Source of the DNA: Lentinus brumalis
Lineage: Eukaryota > Basidiomycota > Agaricomycetes > Polyporales > Polyporaceae
NCBI GenBank assembly: GCA_001792895.1
Contig: MARA01000037.1
Coordinates: forward strand, 310,001 to 374,000
Reading direction: 5' to 3'
Length of the DNA: 64,000 nt
Under the pieces are notes generated by a model. It made no database searches. It was not told the DNA's origin and saw only the letters and a program-made list of their open reading frames with translations. Positions 1 through 10,427 of the stretch are shown here, one piece after another; position 1 is the first letter of the stretch; each line of letters begins with the position of its first letter. A program made the translations under genes and the position numbers.

Positions 1-945
1 ATTGACGCGCTCTCGTACGAGTCTTGGATTCGCGCGCTCCTTATGGCAGTTTGCTCTGGCATCAAGAAGCTCCATTGCGTCCAGCGACCGAGATTACGCA
101 CTCGGCGTAACCCATCCATCGATATGACAAGTATGGGAGCGCAGCTCACCGGCAGTCGTCCCTTCGTGCGGGATGCGCGACTGTGCGCGCCGTCCCTTGG
201 GTTCTCAGGGCGTCGCGTACGCGCGCAGCATTTCCTCGTTCTCTGGCTTGCTGTCACAGGACCGCGAAGAATGCGAAGTTTTGCATGCGAAGTCGCGGTA
301 CCTTTTGCGTGACGACGTCATACTTGGGCTCGGACGACGTCCTTGATCTTGTCGCGCGCTTCCGAGATCCCGAACTGATCTGACGGCCTTGCAGAACATT
401 TCTCGCGCTCGATCTCGGCGGAACAAACCTGTACGAGTCCACGCCCTCATATAGGCTTGCGTGATAATAACCTTCACCGCCGTCCAGGCGAGTCTGCGAA
501 GTCGAGCTACTCGGCAACCACGAGTTCGTCTTGAGGCAGCAGAAGTACAAGGTGTCGGATGCCCTGAAGACAGGAGAGGCCACAGCTCTGTTTGGTGAGT
601 GATATGCCCAATCGCCATGCGCGGACGCGTGGCTTACTGTAGCCGAAATCTACCGCAGATTACTGGCCGATTCCGTCGACGCCTTCCTGACCGAGTACGC
701 TTCCGCCGTCCCTTCAAGTCCCTCATCCGAACGAGGCAATCCGTTCGCGTCCCCATCGCTGTCGGAAGAGCCGGCGGTTCCTCTTGGTCTCACATTCAGC
801 TTCCCCGTCGAACAAACTGCTCTTAACGAAGGAAGATCCTGACTTGGACGAAAGGCTTCGCTGCGAAGAACGCCATCGCGGTGAAGTTGCTCCAGGACGC
901 CTTCGCGACGCATCTGGCCCTGAACGATGCGAGTCCGGCGGCGGC
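1..945 (+). pseudogene. truncated, frameshifted hexokinase copy
   Basis: Bases 1-935 align almost base for base with 10807-11770, inside the intact hexokinase gene downstream. The shared part covers the second half of its long intron 2, exon 3 (LDLGGTNL), intron 3, exon 4 (the QQKYKVSDALKTGEATALF block) and most of exon 5. Introns are kept, so this is a DNA-level copy and not a retrocopy. It is broken: one T is missing at the start of the exon-5 equivalent (near 661), one A is missing near 833, there are small deletions near 886 and 915, and similarity stops at about 945, before the phosphate-binding FGTGTNGAY region. The window opens inside the copy, so upstream exons may exist outside it. 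The high identity suggests a recent duplication. I infer no working enzyme. Confidence 0.88.
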
Positions 946-3900
946 GGACTGCGGCGGCATGTGTAGACAGCGGAATATATTTGTTCGCGCGATTCGCGGT
1001 GGATCTCGGGTGTGCGATCGTGTCGACGAGGACCCGCCGATAAAAACGTTGGAAAGGGCGGTTTGGGAGGCATATAGAAACGTAGAGCTTTCCTAGATGG
1101 TGTGCGCTTGAGCTTTCTGATGGTGTGCCCTCTGCGCGGACTTCTGCGCGGCATGGCTTCTGCGGACTCGGAAAGCGTTCATTCGGCTACCTAGTACATG
1201 CAGCAGCGAGAGAAATACACGACTTTCCCCAGAGCTCCCGCCCGCAACCCGCTCGAAAAACGCTCCCTGCAGGTGGATTAATGCGGGCGCCTATCCCCGG
1301 GACTTGACGCGATCTCGTGTCTCGGCGCGTCCTGCGCGTCCTGCTCCCGCCACCACTGCCTCCGTCCCTCTTGCCCGCCACACTCGACGCTGCTCGGAAC
1401 TCGACAACCTACTCACAGGTAAGCCGCGTCCGCCGCAACGCAGGACGCGCTCTGGAACACGTACCTCATTGCAGCGTACACGCATCACTCCGCACGCCGC
1501 GACGCCTGCTCCAAGCATCGGGCTTCGTGCACTATGCTGCCGGTGAGTCGCTGCACAGCCCGACCATTCAGGCCCGCAGGCTGGCGTCCGGACGGAGGAG
1601 GTAGGCTGTGCATCCAGTAAGTACGTACGCACATTGGAGTCGCGTTCGCGTCGAGCTTCGCGCAGTGCAGTCGGCAAGTCGCCGGAGCAGCCCGAACGCT
1701 TCTTGACTCTACGCACAGGTGAGTAGCCGTATGCGGGAAAAGGCTGAAACGTACCGTTCGCGCCTGTCCTGCTCGCGTCTGCGCCGGCGGAACGCTGCTC
1801 GCGGCAGTAGGTACGACTCGAGTCCGGTGTGTGCACTGTAGTCGACGGCAGCCGGGAGTCGCAGGTACCATGTCCTTGAATGAGCCGAAACATGCCGTCT
1901 AGCGACAGGCACAGAGTCTGAGCTGCTCGAGTCCGGGGCCAGCGAAACTCTGCTTCAGGTATCGGTAAGTACGACTCCCGGGCGTGATCAGCAAGCAGGT
2001 GCGTACCTTCGAGCCTCTCTCTCCGAGTCTCTCGGCTCGCCTCGCGTATTGCGGACGCGTCAGTCAGTAGATCTGCTAGAACATCAGTCAGAATGGAATT
2101 GATACCCAGAACGACCAAGCGTATGAGAGTACTCACAGGTAGGTCGATCTTGCGGCCGCAGAGCTCAGCACGGCCAAGCCGTGCGGGCAGCAAACGCTAC
2201 GGCTCATGGTTGCTTCTGGAAATGGTGGACCCGCGCCGCCGCGGCAGCAGACAGCGCAGCCTTCGAGTCCGAGAGCTGCTCGAGTCGCAGATATCGCCCA
2301 GCGGCTGGGACGCCTGCGTGCACAGTAGGGTTTGAGTGCACAGGACAGAGTGAGCAGGTCGTGTGCACCATGCGCGGAGGAAGAGGTTGCGTGTCCATGC
2401 TAGCATGAACACTTCAGATGGATTTGGAGGCAGCTCACCTTTGCCTCCAGCGATCCCGACCGTCGTCCCGCAGTCCACGCGTCGCAGAGGATATGGAGAG
2501 TGCAGGACGGCCATGTGTGGCGAGGACGGTAAGGCTGGCCGAGGCTGCAATGTCGTGAGGGGAGAACATCGTCGCATTGGAGAGGGGAAGAGGCGTCTCG
2601 ACGGTAGGTTATGATGCCCGCGACGGGGACATATGGAACTAGGGACTTGGGGGAATATCACGCCATGTGCGGAGGTATATTTTCGGGCAGGATGGCCGTA
2701 CGGCCGGCGGGTGGCTTAGACGGCGGCTCCAATCTGTAGGCGAATAGTGCAGCGGCCGGCCAGACACTGTAAGTCGTGCGGTGACTGCCGGACGGGTAGA
2801 GTAGATAGATGCTCTGGAATGTTGTATCAGCGGGATGATAGACGAGGTCCAACCGCAATTATGAATATGTCTGCATCAACACGGTCATTATGCCCGTGGG
2901 CCTTCGCGAGCTGCACGTAGCCCCGCAATCTCCGCCGTCCAGCGAGTATCGCCCTCGCTTCGCGTGCCGCAGATGGTTGACTCCAGCACCTGAGCATAAT
3001 CCCGCTGGGATCCCTCAACTCTCAGCATCCTGGAGCACAATCAGACCGTGACAGAATATATGAGATATACAGCACTTAGCTCTGTATGCATGGTTGCCCC
3101 TACACAGCAGTGTGCATCTCGGGTTGAGCCGCTTTAATCGGCCTTGTAATATGTCAGCCTCAGCATCCGCGCCCTGGGATAAGCGTAGCCGGGAGCCTAG
3201 GCTGCCAGCATCATGACCTCATCCAGACGCCGCGTTGTGAACTTGTTACTTGAGCTCATCATGCTCATCAAATTTGCTATGGCTAGTAGGATCCGCCGCC
3301 GCCAGGCAGTCATCGGTCAAGCGCAGGCCGTAAGTCTGCACAAAGCATGCTACATTGGAAGCACTATTCCTGGAGCTCTCCGCAATAAATTGTGGATAGG
3401 GACAAAGCAGACACTGCGGACAATGTCCGAGTCTGAGTCTGGCAGATTGCAACTTAGCTCACTGTGTTCATTCTGTAATTGCTAGATATAGCTCAGGCAA
3501 GGATACGCACCAGCCAGCTAGGAGTGTGTAAGGATGAGAGACGAAGCCAGATCGTGAGAGCGAGCTTCGGAACGAGTCCGAAGTGAATGGCGCTGGTTGG
3601 CGCTTCACCACTACGCCTTGCACAGATCTGGATCTGGGCGGCCTTCCGCCACCTCTACACCTTCGTACATCGTGCACAACCGCACCGGCATGCCAGAAGC
3701 ACCTTAGAAGGCTCACTGGTAGTGCTCTACTGGTACTGAGACATGAGAAGTGGCAAGTCTTATTAATCCTGACTCTGTGTCTCCATTCGTCCGCAAATGA
3801 CTTGTTTCTCGCTAGATCGCGGCGTAAACATGTTTGTAGCATATGCAATTATGCTGAGGCGATAGGAGACACCCATACTGGGTAAGACTAATGCTACGTC

Positions 3901-4280
3901 TCTGGTGATGTCTACTTGCTGACTGGGAACACGGGATACACGGAACTAGCTGCAGTTCTCCGCCCGCCACTGCAACCGCCTGCTCAGCATCCCACAATCT
4001 CTTCGTAATTCCAAGCCTCCCCAATTGATGCATCACAGAGCGCCCATTTAGGCGAGCAGCGCCCCCAATTTGCGAACGTCGGAACACACGCTAATGCTTG
4101 GAATACTAGGTCTTCCGCTTCCCACTCCCATTAGCCCACCCACTCCAGCCGAGCTTGCGCTGTCGCGTTCTGGTTGGTCCGCCACCAGCGATGACTCACA
4201 CTCGTGCTTCCAAGCTCCGGAAGCTCTTGTAATCTGCATGAGGAGTCTCGCGGGGTCCCGCAGCCCGATGAGACCCTCCA
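946..4280. other. gene-poor block, part 1: many splice-like signals, no gene
   Basis: No open frame here looks like a protein family I know. The long open frame on the minus strand at 1291-2193 is typical of GC-rich noncoding DNA. From about 1400 to 2600 there are repeated donor-like strings (GTAAGT, GTGAGT, GTAGGT) right after CACAG or TTCAG, for example near 1419, 1719, 1965 and 2139. Short stretches also recur in diverged form, such as a GAGCTGCTCGAGTC string near 1921 and 2273. From 2640 to 4240 I see nothing I can name. The part may be the decayed remains of one or more intron-rich genes, but I could not thread a reading frame. Confidence 0.5.
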
Positions 4281-4284
4281 AGTG

Positions 4285-4292
4285 TATATATA
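4285..4292 (+). promoter_or_regulatory. TATA box candidate
   Basis: TATATATA is followed by about 80 bases of CT-rich sequence and then an ATG at 4378 in a signal-peptide-like frame. This arrangement is common in basidiomycete promoters. It is the only promoter-like structure seen in the first 10 kb. Confidence 0.45.
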
Positions 4293-4377
4293 CCGTGCTC
4301 TCCTCCTCCTCTCCGACACACATCCCCTCCCATCTCCCAGTGCCTCCGCCTCCTTCCCGCCCTCTACATTCTTTGCG

Positions 4378-4602
4378 ATGCTATATTGGCTACTACTCTT
4401 GCACACTGTCCCTTGCTGCTTCATCCTCCCAGTCAGTGCGTGCACCGTGCATGATCACTGCACGGTCTACTCCTCGGCCTATGCAGACTCGCAACACATC
4501 TCGTCAGTCACTCCGACTCACCTCGCGTGCGTTCCTGGCCTTGTTTACTCACATCTCAACTCTCTCCAGGTCCAGTTTGATGACCAGGAGGGCGACCATT
4601 GA
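4378..4602 (+). CDS. possible small secreted Cys-containing peptide, or first exons of a decayed gene
   Basis: The frame opens with a hydrophobic leader, MLYWLLLLHTVPCCF, then polar residues and ILPVSAC, which resembles a signal peptide with a cleavage site after SA. Unspliced it gives 74 residues ending in DDQEGDH. It lies about 90 bases below a TATA box with a CT-rich leader. Intron-like segments also occur inside (GTGCGT near 4437 to TATGCAG near 4486; GTCAGT near 4503 to CTCTCCAG at 4569), so the real product may be spliced. All three frames hit a stop before the next clear donor at 4630, so a longer protein would need a different splice pattern or the gene has decayed. I recognise no family. 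Confidence 0.25.
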   Translation: MLYWLLLLHTVPCCFILPVSACTVHDHCTVYSSAYADSQHISSVTPTHLACVPGLVYSHLNSLQVQFDDQEGDH

Positions 4603-5097
4603 CCGGCAATGCCATTCATGAATCATGTGGTAAGTATGTCCCCACCTTCCTATCCTACACACCGCTGACGCCCCGATATCTTTCAGGGTACGCACTCGGA
4701 TCTCTTACAGTCATGTCGCCGTCTCGGTACATTGCTCCTCGGCGGTCCACTGACATGTGTTGCGCAGGTGAGGATTCGTTCGTGGTGAGCATTGCTTTCC
4801 GGCGGTGATCTACCGGCAACTAATACTTACTTGAACTCTCCAGCCTGCACCAGCCTTCTCCCCAGCTAACCGGCATCCCTCAGAAATTGCTTACCGCTCC
4901 GGCGGTCCCAGGCGAAGCGGGGAGCGGTCGTCCCCCGGGCAGCAGGTGTGTCATGCGAATGGTGCAACTGCGACATGTGATGACTGACCGCGTCAGAACT
5001 GCCGCCCCAACACGAGCTCGCCCTGCGCTGCTACTCAGGTATGTCAGTTTCGTCGTTTCCATATACTAGAACTGATCAGTCACCGGTTCATAGTGCG

Positions 5098-5850
5098 GCA
5101 TGTTCCTCAGCAGTACGTACTGCCGGGAGCCGGACTCTGCTCCGCTGTTGCCCTGTCGCCGCTGGCTGTCGCATCGGAGATCCTGTACAAACGGATGGTG
5201 AGTTGTATCTCCACGGAGGTCTCGGAATCTTGACCTACTCGCGCGCAGGGAACGCCGCCTGAGTAAGTACTCCGATTGGACTCGGCAGACTTGACCGAGA
5301 GCCGTGGGTGCGTATACCGGCAAGATAGATAGCCTTGGGCTGTCATGGAAGGTACGTCAGATCTTTGAGGCACAACACAGGTTCCATACTTACCTGTGTC
5401 TCAGATGATTCCGGCGGAAACAAGTCGCCGGCGGTGTCCGTGGCCAGCATACTATCACCCTGGTCCTCGCACACGACCATCGTCGTTGCGTTTTCGACCG
5501 TACTGTACTCCTGAGGTACGTAGGCTCCTCGAGTTTCGGGCGGCGGTATGCTGAGTCGACTTGTCTGCGTAGGTCGTGCCTAGGAACGTGCCTAGAAGAA
5601 ACAAGGTACCTTGTAAGTCAGGCTACTTCTGCACATCCGGCGATTGCTCACTATGTAGATTCTGTGATTGCCTAGCGAACGCGTACACTGCGTGCCGCCG
5701 CGAAGACGCACTCATGGTGTGCCGGGTCTTCACCTTCACAGAGGCGGTCAGCGTAGCGTCTGTGTTGGGACGCAGAGCTGATGTCCATCAAGTGCCGACA
5801 AGTTCGAGAACGCTGCCGGGCCGTCGGTGAACGTGAGCAAGCAGTCAGCA
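5098..5850 (+). repeat. diverged repeat unit A
   Basis: Landmarks recur in order in unit B: GGCATGTTCCTC (5098 / 6327), GGGTGCG followed by GGCTRTCATGGAA and an intron-like GTRYGTCAG (5306 / 6443), a TTCC(GTC)CGGCGG block (about 5407 / 6561), TGCTGAGTYGACYTGTCT (5550 / 6700) and a final CCGCGRAG..GTG block (5699 / 6830). Offsets of about 1140-1230 bases and many substitutions and indels point to an old tandem duplication. Confidence 0.6.
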
Positions 5851-6326
5851 GAGCGTATCGACGTGTAGCAGAGAGGGAGGTATGTCAGATAACATCGACT
5901 TGAAGTTCACCGTTCACTGACCTACGCACAGCAGGTCCGAGCCACGTCTCCGCGTGAACAAGAGATCATTGTCGAACGTACCGGCGAATTGTAGCGCAGT
6001 ACTTCGGAGGCTTGGCCAGGTCGCTTTCTCCGGGCTTCAGGTGGGTTATCGTCCTACTTGATGTCTGTGGCCCTGGTGAGTGCAGTTCTCCATTCAGCGC
6101 GAGGAGTCAAGACGCGAATGAATGACGGGAGAATGGCGCAGGTCGCAGGTCCGAGATACAGCAGGCTGCCAGGCGGGTACCTCCGCCCTGACACGAACGC
6201 CGATCCGTCGGTTCGCCACGGACTGTTCAGCTCTATCAGGTACGTCAGTATTATTCCCCTTCCTCGTGTACGCCAGACAGGACTGACCGGTACTACACCA
6301 GATTCGTCTACTTTGGTAGCCAGTAC

Positions 6327-6880
6327 GGCATGTTCCTCGCCGGCAGCACGCGTCATCCTCATGAAGGGCGGGTCGCAATTGGACTACGGGTGTATAGATC
6401 GCCTGCTAGAGCACTGCGAGTCGGTAGTACCCGACCAAGCTGTGGGTGCGCACGCAACACGGCCACGCGACGGTCATACTAGGCTATCATGGAATGTATG
6501 TCAGCTCTCTGAGGCACGATAGATATCGGGTACTGACCAGTACTAGTCCACTTCTCAGACGTTTCGTCCGGCGGCGAACAGTCGCGCAAGTCGCCGAGGC
6601 CCGTCATCTTCCGGCGCATCGTCAACGGCTCTTGTCGATGCTGTTGGTGCGGATCGACTGCGGCAAGATACATGTTCGCGCAAGCTCCCCGAAGTCCGCA
6701 TGCTGAGTTGACCTGTCTAGAAGTCCACGTGAGGCGGCTAGAATACACAAGGTGCTCCTTGAGATCGACTCTGTGCGCCCGATACTTGCTCACCATTTAC
6801 AGTTCATGCGCGCGCGAATGACTTAGCATCGCCGCGGAGGTGCGCCTTGCCGTGTGTCGGTCCTTTCCAGGGACTGCGTC
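6327..6880 (+). repeat. diverged repeat unit B
   Basis: This is the second copy of the unit at 5098-5850, with landmarks in the same order and orientation. Intron-like segments fall at matching places in both units. The exon-like stretch after the CTTCTCAG or TCTCAG acceptor reads as SGG...KSP in the same relative frame in both copies, which hints at a coding origin. Confidence 0.55.
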
Positions 6881-8000
6881 TAGACCGTGCGGGTGAGTAG
6901 ACATCGCGCCTGTTCGACCCAGTCTTCATGCGACGAGCTGACCTCATCTAGATGTCCATATCGAATGGCCGACTTACCAGGACGCCGGCACGTCGACGAG
7001 AACACCGCCTGCCTGCAAAAGGACGAGGTATGTGAGGCGTGCAGATATCGAGTTGGCTATTCACTCACCTAAGTCACAGCATGACCGTTCAGCGCCATGC
7101 GACTCTGACGTGGCTCCGGCTTTCAGTGCCGCTTGATGTTCGCGGCTCTCGTTGGGTCCAGGCTTCCCAGGCAAGGCGGCACGCAGTCGAACACACGGAT
7201 AGGGACAGTTGCAGACCGGGATTCAGGTGAGCGTGCCAGTTCTCGCCTTCGCCGGATCTTGAGCGTTGACTGACTAGGAGTAGCTGCAGTCGCTCGCTTC
7301 CGGTCATGTCGAGTCGAGAATACCGTCAGTCGGCTCCGGTCCAGAACACCCGCTGGGAGATAGTACGAACTACACTTGTCAGTCCAGCTCCTGCACACGC
7401 AATAGTCGAGGGTACTCACCGTTCCCTTGCCAGTCCTCCACTCGTCTCAGCCGCGCTTGCCTGATGCACGGCATCTGTAAGCCGGAGATGTACAGCTATC
7501 TTGGCGAGGTCAGGAACGGCTGCGGCTGCCGGTGGAACGCAGGTACGTCGCCATACGAACTGACTGGTCACGCACAGAGACTGAGCGGTTTCTTAGAACG
7601 CTCTGCCCGGGTCGTGCGGTTGTGCCTGGCTGCATCCGACTGTTCGGTGTCCTCTCATAGCAGCTGTGCGCGGACCAAGTAAGGCGCGGTGAGGCTGGAA
7701 GGGCCCGCCGGGGTACGTGTTTTCTTCAGATCAGCGAAGACTGGCGCATCCTGACGAGCTCCAACAGTCGCAGAGCTGCTGTGGCGGGTGCTATCAGACG
7801 ATAGCGGGCAGGAACACGGTACGTCAGCCTCGGACTCGCTTCGGCACACGTGAAGACGGAGACTCACTGTTCGCGGCGCAGGGACGCGCCGCACACGGAA
7901 CACACACGACGTCCCTCGACTCGGACACGTCAGGCGTCGAACTCGCTGGCGTGAAGTACGCACGAAATATATTGTGAGTGTCCAGTATTATGTCTGCACA

Positions 8001-10427
8001 CCGGCGTGCCCGGAACACACGAGTTGTGGTCATAACGTCCCCAGCAATCGCCCTCGTGGCGGAGGCGGACGCTGTGACCATACGCCCGCTGTGCAAGTGC
8101 CGTCGGCGGTCCAGCAGGACAGCCGCAGCGCGATGAGCAGGCGTCGTATCTGCGCGTCCCGCGAGAGAAGCAGCGCCGTTCTGCTCACCTACCGCGCGTC
8201 GTGGATCTTGCGGACACGCACTGCACCCAGGCTCTGCGACGCATCTCGCAGCAGCCAGGTGCGCAGGCTATGCGACGAGCGTACGCAGTGCGTCGCATGT
8301 CGAGCTCCGCGTGGTGTCGTCCTCGCGCCCTCACCCCGCCGAGCTCGATTCCCGGCCGACTCAGGGCTCGTCCGCCGCCGCGGTGACCCACCATTGTCTG
8401 GGGACATCACAGACCCGCTATGCTCGTGCACGAGGCCGTACTCGCGAGTTCGCTCCGAGGCACCCGAGCGAGCGACCTGCAAAGACGGTTTTTCGAACCT
8501 CTGATTGGCCTGGAAAGCGTCGCATACGATCTTCAGGACCGTACCGGCTCGTCCGCAAGTTTCGCGGCGGTCGGGGGAGGAGCGGACGCGGGAGGGCCGT
8601 CGCAAGACGCCGCTCGCCGAAAATGCAATGAAATCGCGCTTTCGGTTGATTTTGCGACGGCACTGAGCGTCGTGCGAGCGGGTGTCCGCGATGGGAATGT
8701 TCAGCGCGACCCGGAGCGTTGGTTTGAGCGTGCTTGGGGCCTGGGTGCGAGAGATAGAGCCGGTTCTGTGCGGCAGGGCGGCAGTTCACGAGGGTGTCGG
8801 TGCTGTCGCCGGCTGTTCCTGGACCGCTGTGCGATGTACGAGCGTCGCAGAGCATGTGCTAGGTGAGCCTACAGCATGTTCGTCCAGTTGGATCAGAGGG
8901 ATGGGTCCGGGGACGGCGGAGTCGAGTCGGTGCTGGCGACAAGCAATGAAATCGCGTTTGGACGCGATTCTCGAGCTCCGCGGATGGGCGCGAGACCGGC
9001 TCGTACGGTCCCGGGGAGGTGCAGGCGTGTCTTGACGCTGTGTCGGGACGCGTCTGGAGCTCTGCGGGGTGCGATACTTGCGGATTTGTGGGTGAGCGCG
9101 CGGTAATTCGAGGATGGCGCGACGTACCGTGTCCCCTGCGCACGGGGCGCATATCCCCATGTTCGTACAGCATGTGGCTATCGAACGCATACGGCTGCGC
9201 ATGTATGCGTTGCGATATGCGGCCGGGGTGCGCGTATTTTGCCGTCGCGCTGCCAGAACACGATGCAGCGGGCCGTGTTGCGCCGGGGTCGCGGCGCAGA
9301 CTGTCTCCGATGTCGCGGGGGATGGCATGGTATGCTATGAAAAGTTCTTGATGGCGCGGGGGGTAGTGCACGGCGAGCAAGCGGATTCTTGCTTTGTGGT
9401 GGAGACCGCGGTCTGCGGCGTGCACGCGGCGGATGCACTCGTGTCCACGCAGGCCGGCTATGAGAGGTGGCGTAGATATATCAGCAGCAGACGGAGTGAT
9501 CGTGAGGGGTACTGTACTGCGAGCCGGGAGGGGAGCGTGGCCGGGAAGACTGCTTTGTGCGCGCACTTTCGCGTGACAGCACAGCGCTGAAAGTTGGCGA
9601 CTCACGTAGTGCTTGACGAGATTCCTTCGAAGTGGGTCGGAGGCAGCAGGACGGCGAGTTGAGGTGAGATTTGCATCGGACGAGGGACATGGCGTGTTTG
9701 AGAAAAGGTGTATTCGGGGTGCTTACTACATCGTGTATACGCGAAATACGCACTCGTCTACGCGGTGTGCGCACTGGTGGTACACGCGCGTGCACGGCCA
9801 ATAGACTGAACGTCGCGCAGGAGGGCTCGAGAGCGTCGAGAACGGCGGCGAGCGGCGGCTGAGTACTGAGTACGGGCAATGCGTGCTTTGAGTGCGCACC
9901 GACGGCTCGAGAGTCTTGAGCAGGGGCAGCCCAGGTGCGGCCAGAGCGTGCGTTGAGCGTGGTCGAAGGAGGGCGACGGTGGCCGTCTGCGGTGTCGAGA
10001 GCGGGACGTGAGCCAATCACAGCTCTTGGGCACGGGGCGGGATCGGGGCGCTTCGAGGAGGAAGGAGGACGCAGTGGACGTGGAGAGACGCAGTGGACGG
10101 GGATACGCACAGAGGAGAGTGTCTGTCGTCCAATCCCGAGTCCACCAGCCGATAACACATGTCTGGCTGGGTCCGTTCGCGCCAGGGCGGGTCTTGGGCA
10201 CTGGAGTGCGCTGTAGGCCACTCTAGCTCTGTGCGAGCAAGTGCGACGCACGACTGGATGCTCATCCGGCGGACGGGCTCTCCGCCAAGAACGGCCGCCA
10301 GGAAGCAGATCCCAGATGGATCCACGTGACCGGCGTAGTATGTCATAAGGTGTCCAAGGCAGGAGAGCGCGTCCAACTCTCTCGCCCTCCTCCTCCTGCC
10401 CTTACTTGCTCACCTATCCCCGCCGCC
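8001..10427. other. gene-poor block, part 3: no supported gene; hexokinase upstream region at the end
   Basis: Sequence is GC-rich with long but composition-driven open frames on both strands, the largest on the minus strand at 8859-9605 and 9481-10251. They are rich in Arg, Pro, Ser, Ala and Thr and have no recognisable domain. A short string, CAATGAAATCGCG, occurs near 8629 and 8945 with loosely similar flanks. The last few hundred bases, up to a CT-rich stretch at 10376-10427, should contain the hexokinase promoter; no clear TATA box is visible. Confidence 0.5.

Larger units (their letters stand above)
4603..8000 (+). other. gene-poor block, part 2: array of intron-like units
   Basis: This stretch holds a run of segments with every mark of a short basidiomycete intron: a GTAAGT, GTACGT or GTATGT donor, a CTGAC/CTCAC/CTAAC branch string and a CAG/TAG acceptor 45-65 bases on. 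Examples start near 4630, 5038, 5341, 6240, 6498, 7027, 7226 and 7819. The segments between them are 20-150 bases long. Some can be read for a while (a Cys-rich frame over 4998-5210, and a frame giving SGGE..KSP over 6559-6720), but no frame runs through without stops. It is either a many-exon gene I failed to thread, or the remains of one. Codon use and product are unknown. Confidence 0.45.

Noticed and set aside
1291..2193. 300-codon open frame on the minus strand
   Set aside because: It runs across a series of plus-strand splice-like signals and is Arg/Ser/Ala-rich, without homology I can recognise.
8859..9605. 248-codon open frame on the minus strand
   Set aside because: Composition is that of GC-rich noncoding DNA (Arg, Pro, His, Ser, Thr), with no domain, promoter or splice pattern. 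An overlapping long frame exists on the same strand in another phase.
9481..10251. 256-codon open frame on the minus strand
   Set aside because: Low-complexity Ser/Pro/Arg composition. It overlaps the hexokinase upstream region and the frame above, with no family resemblance.
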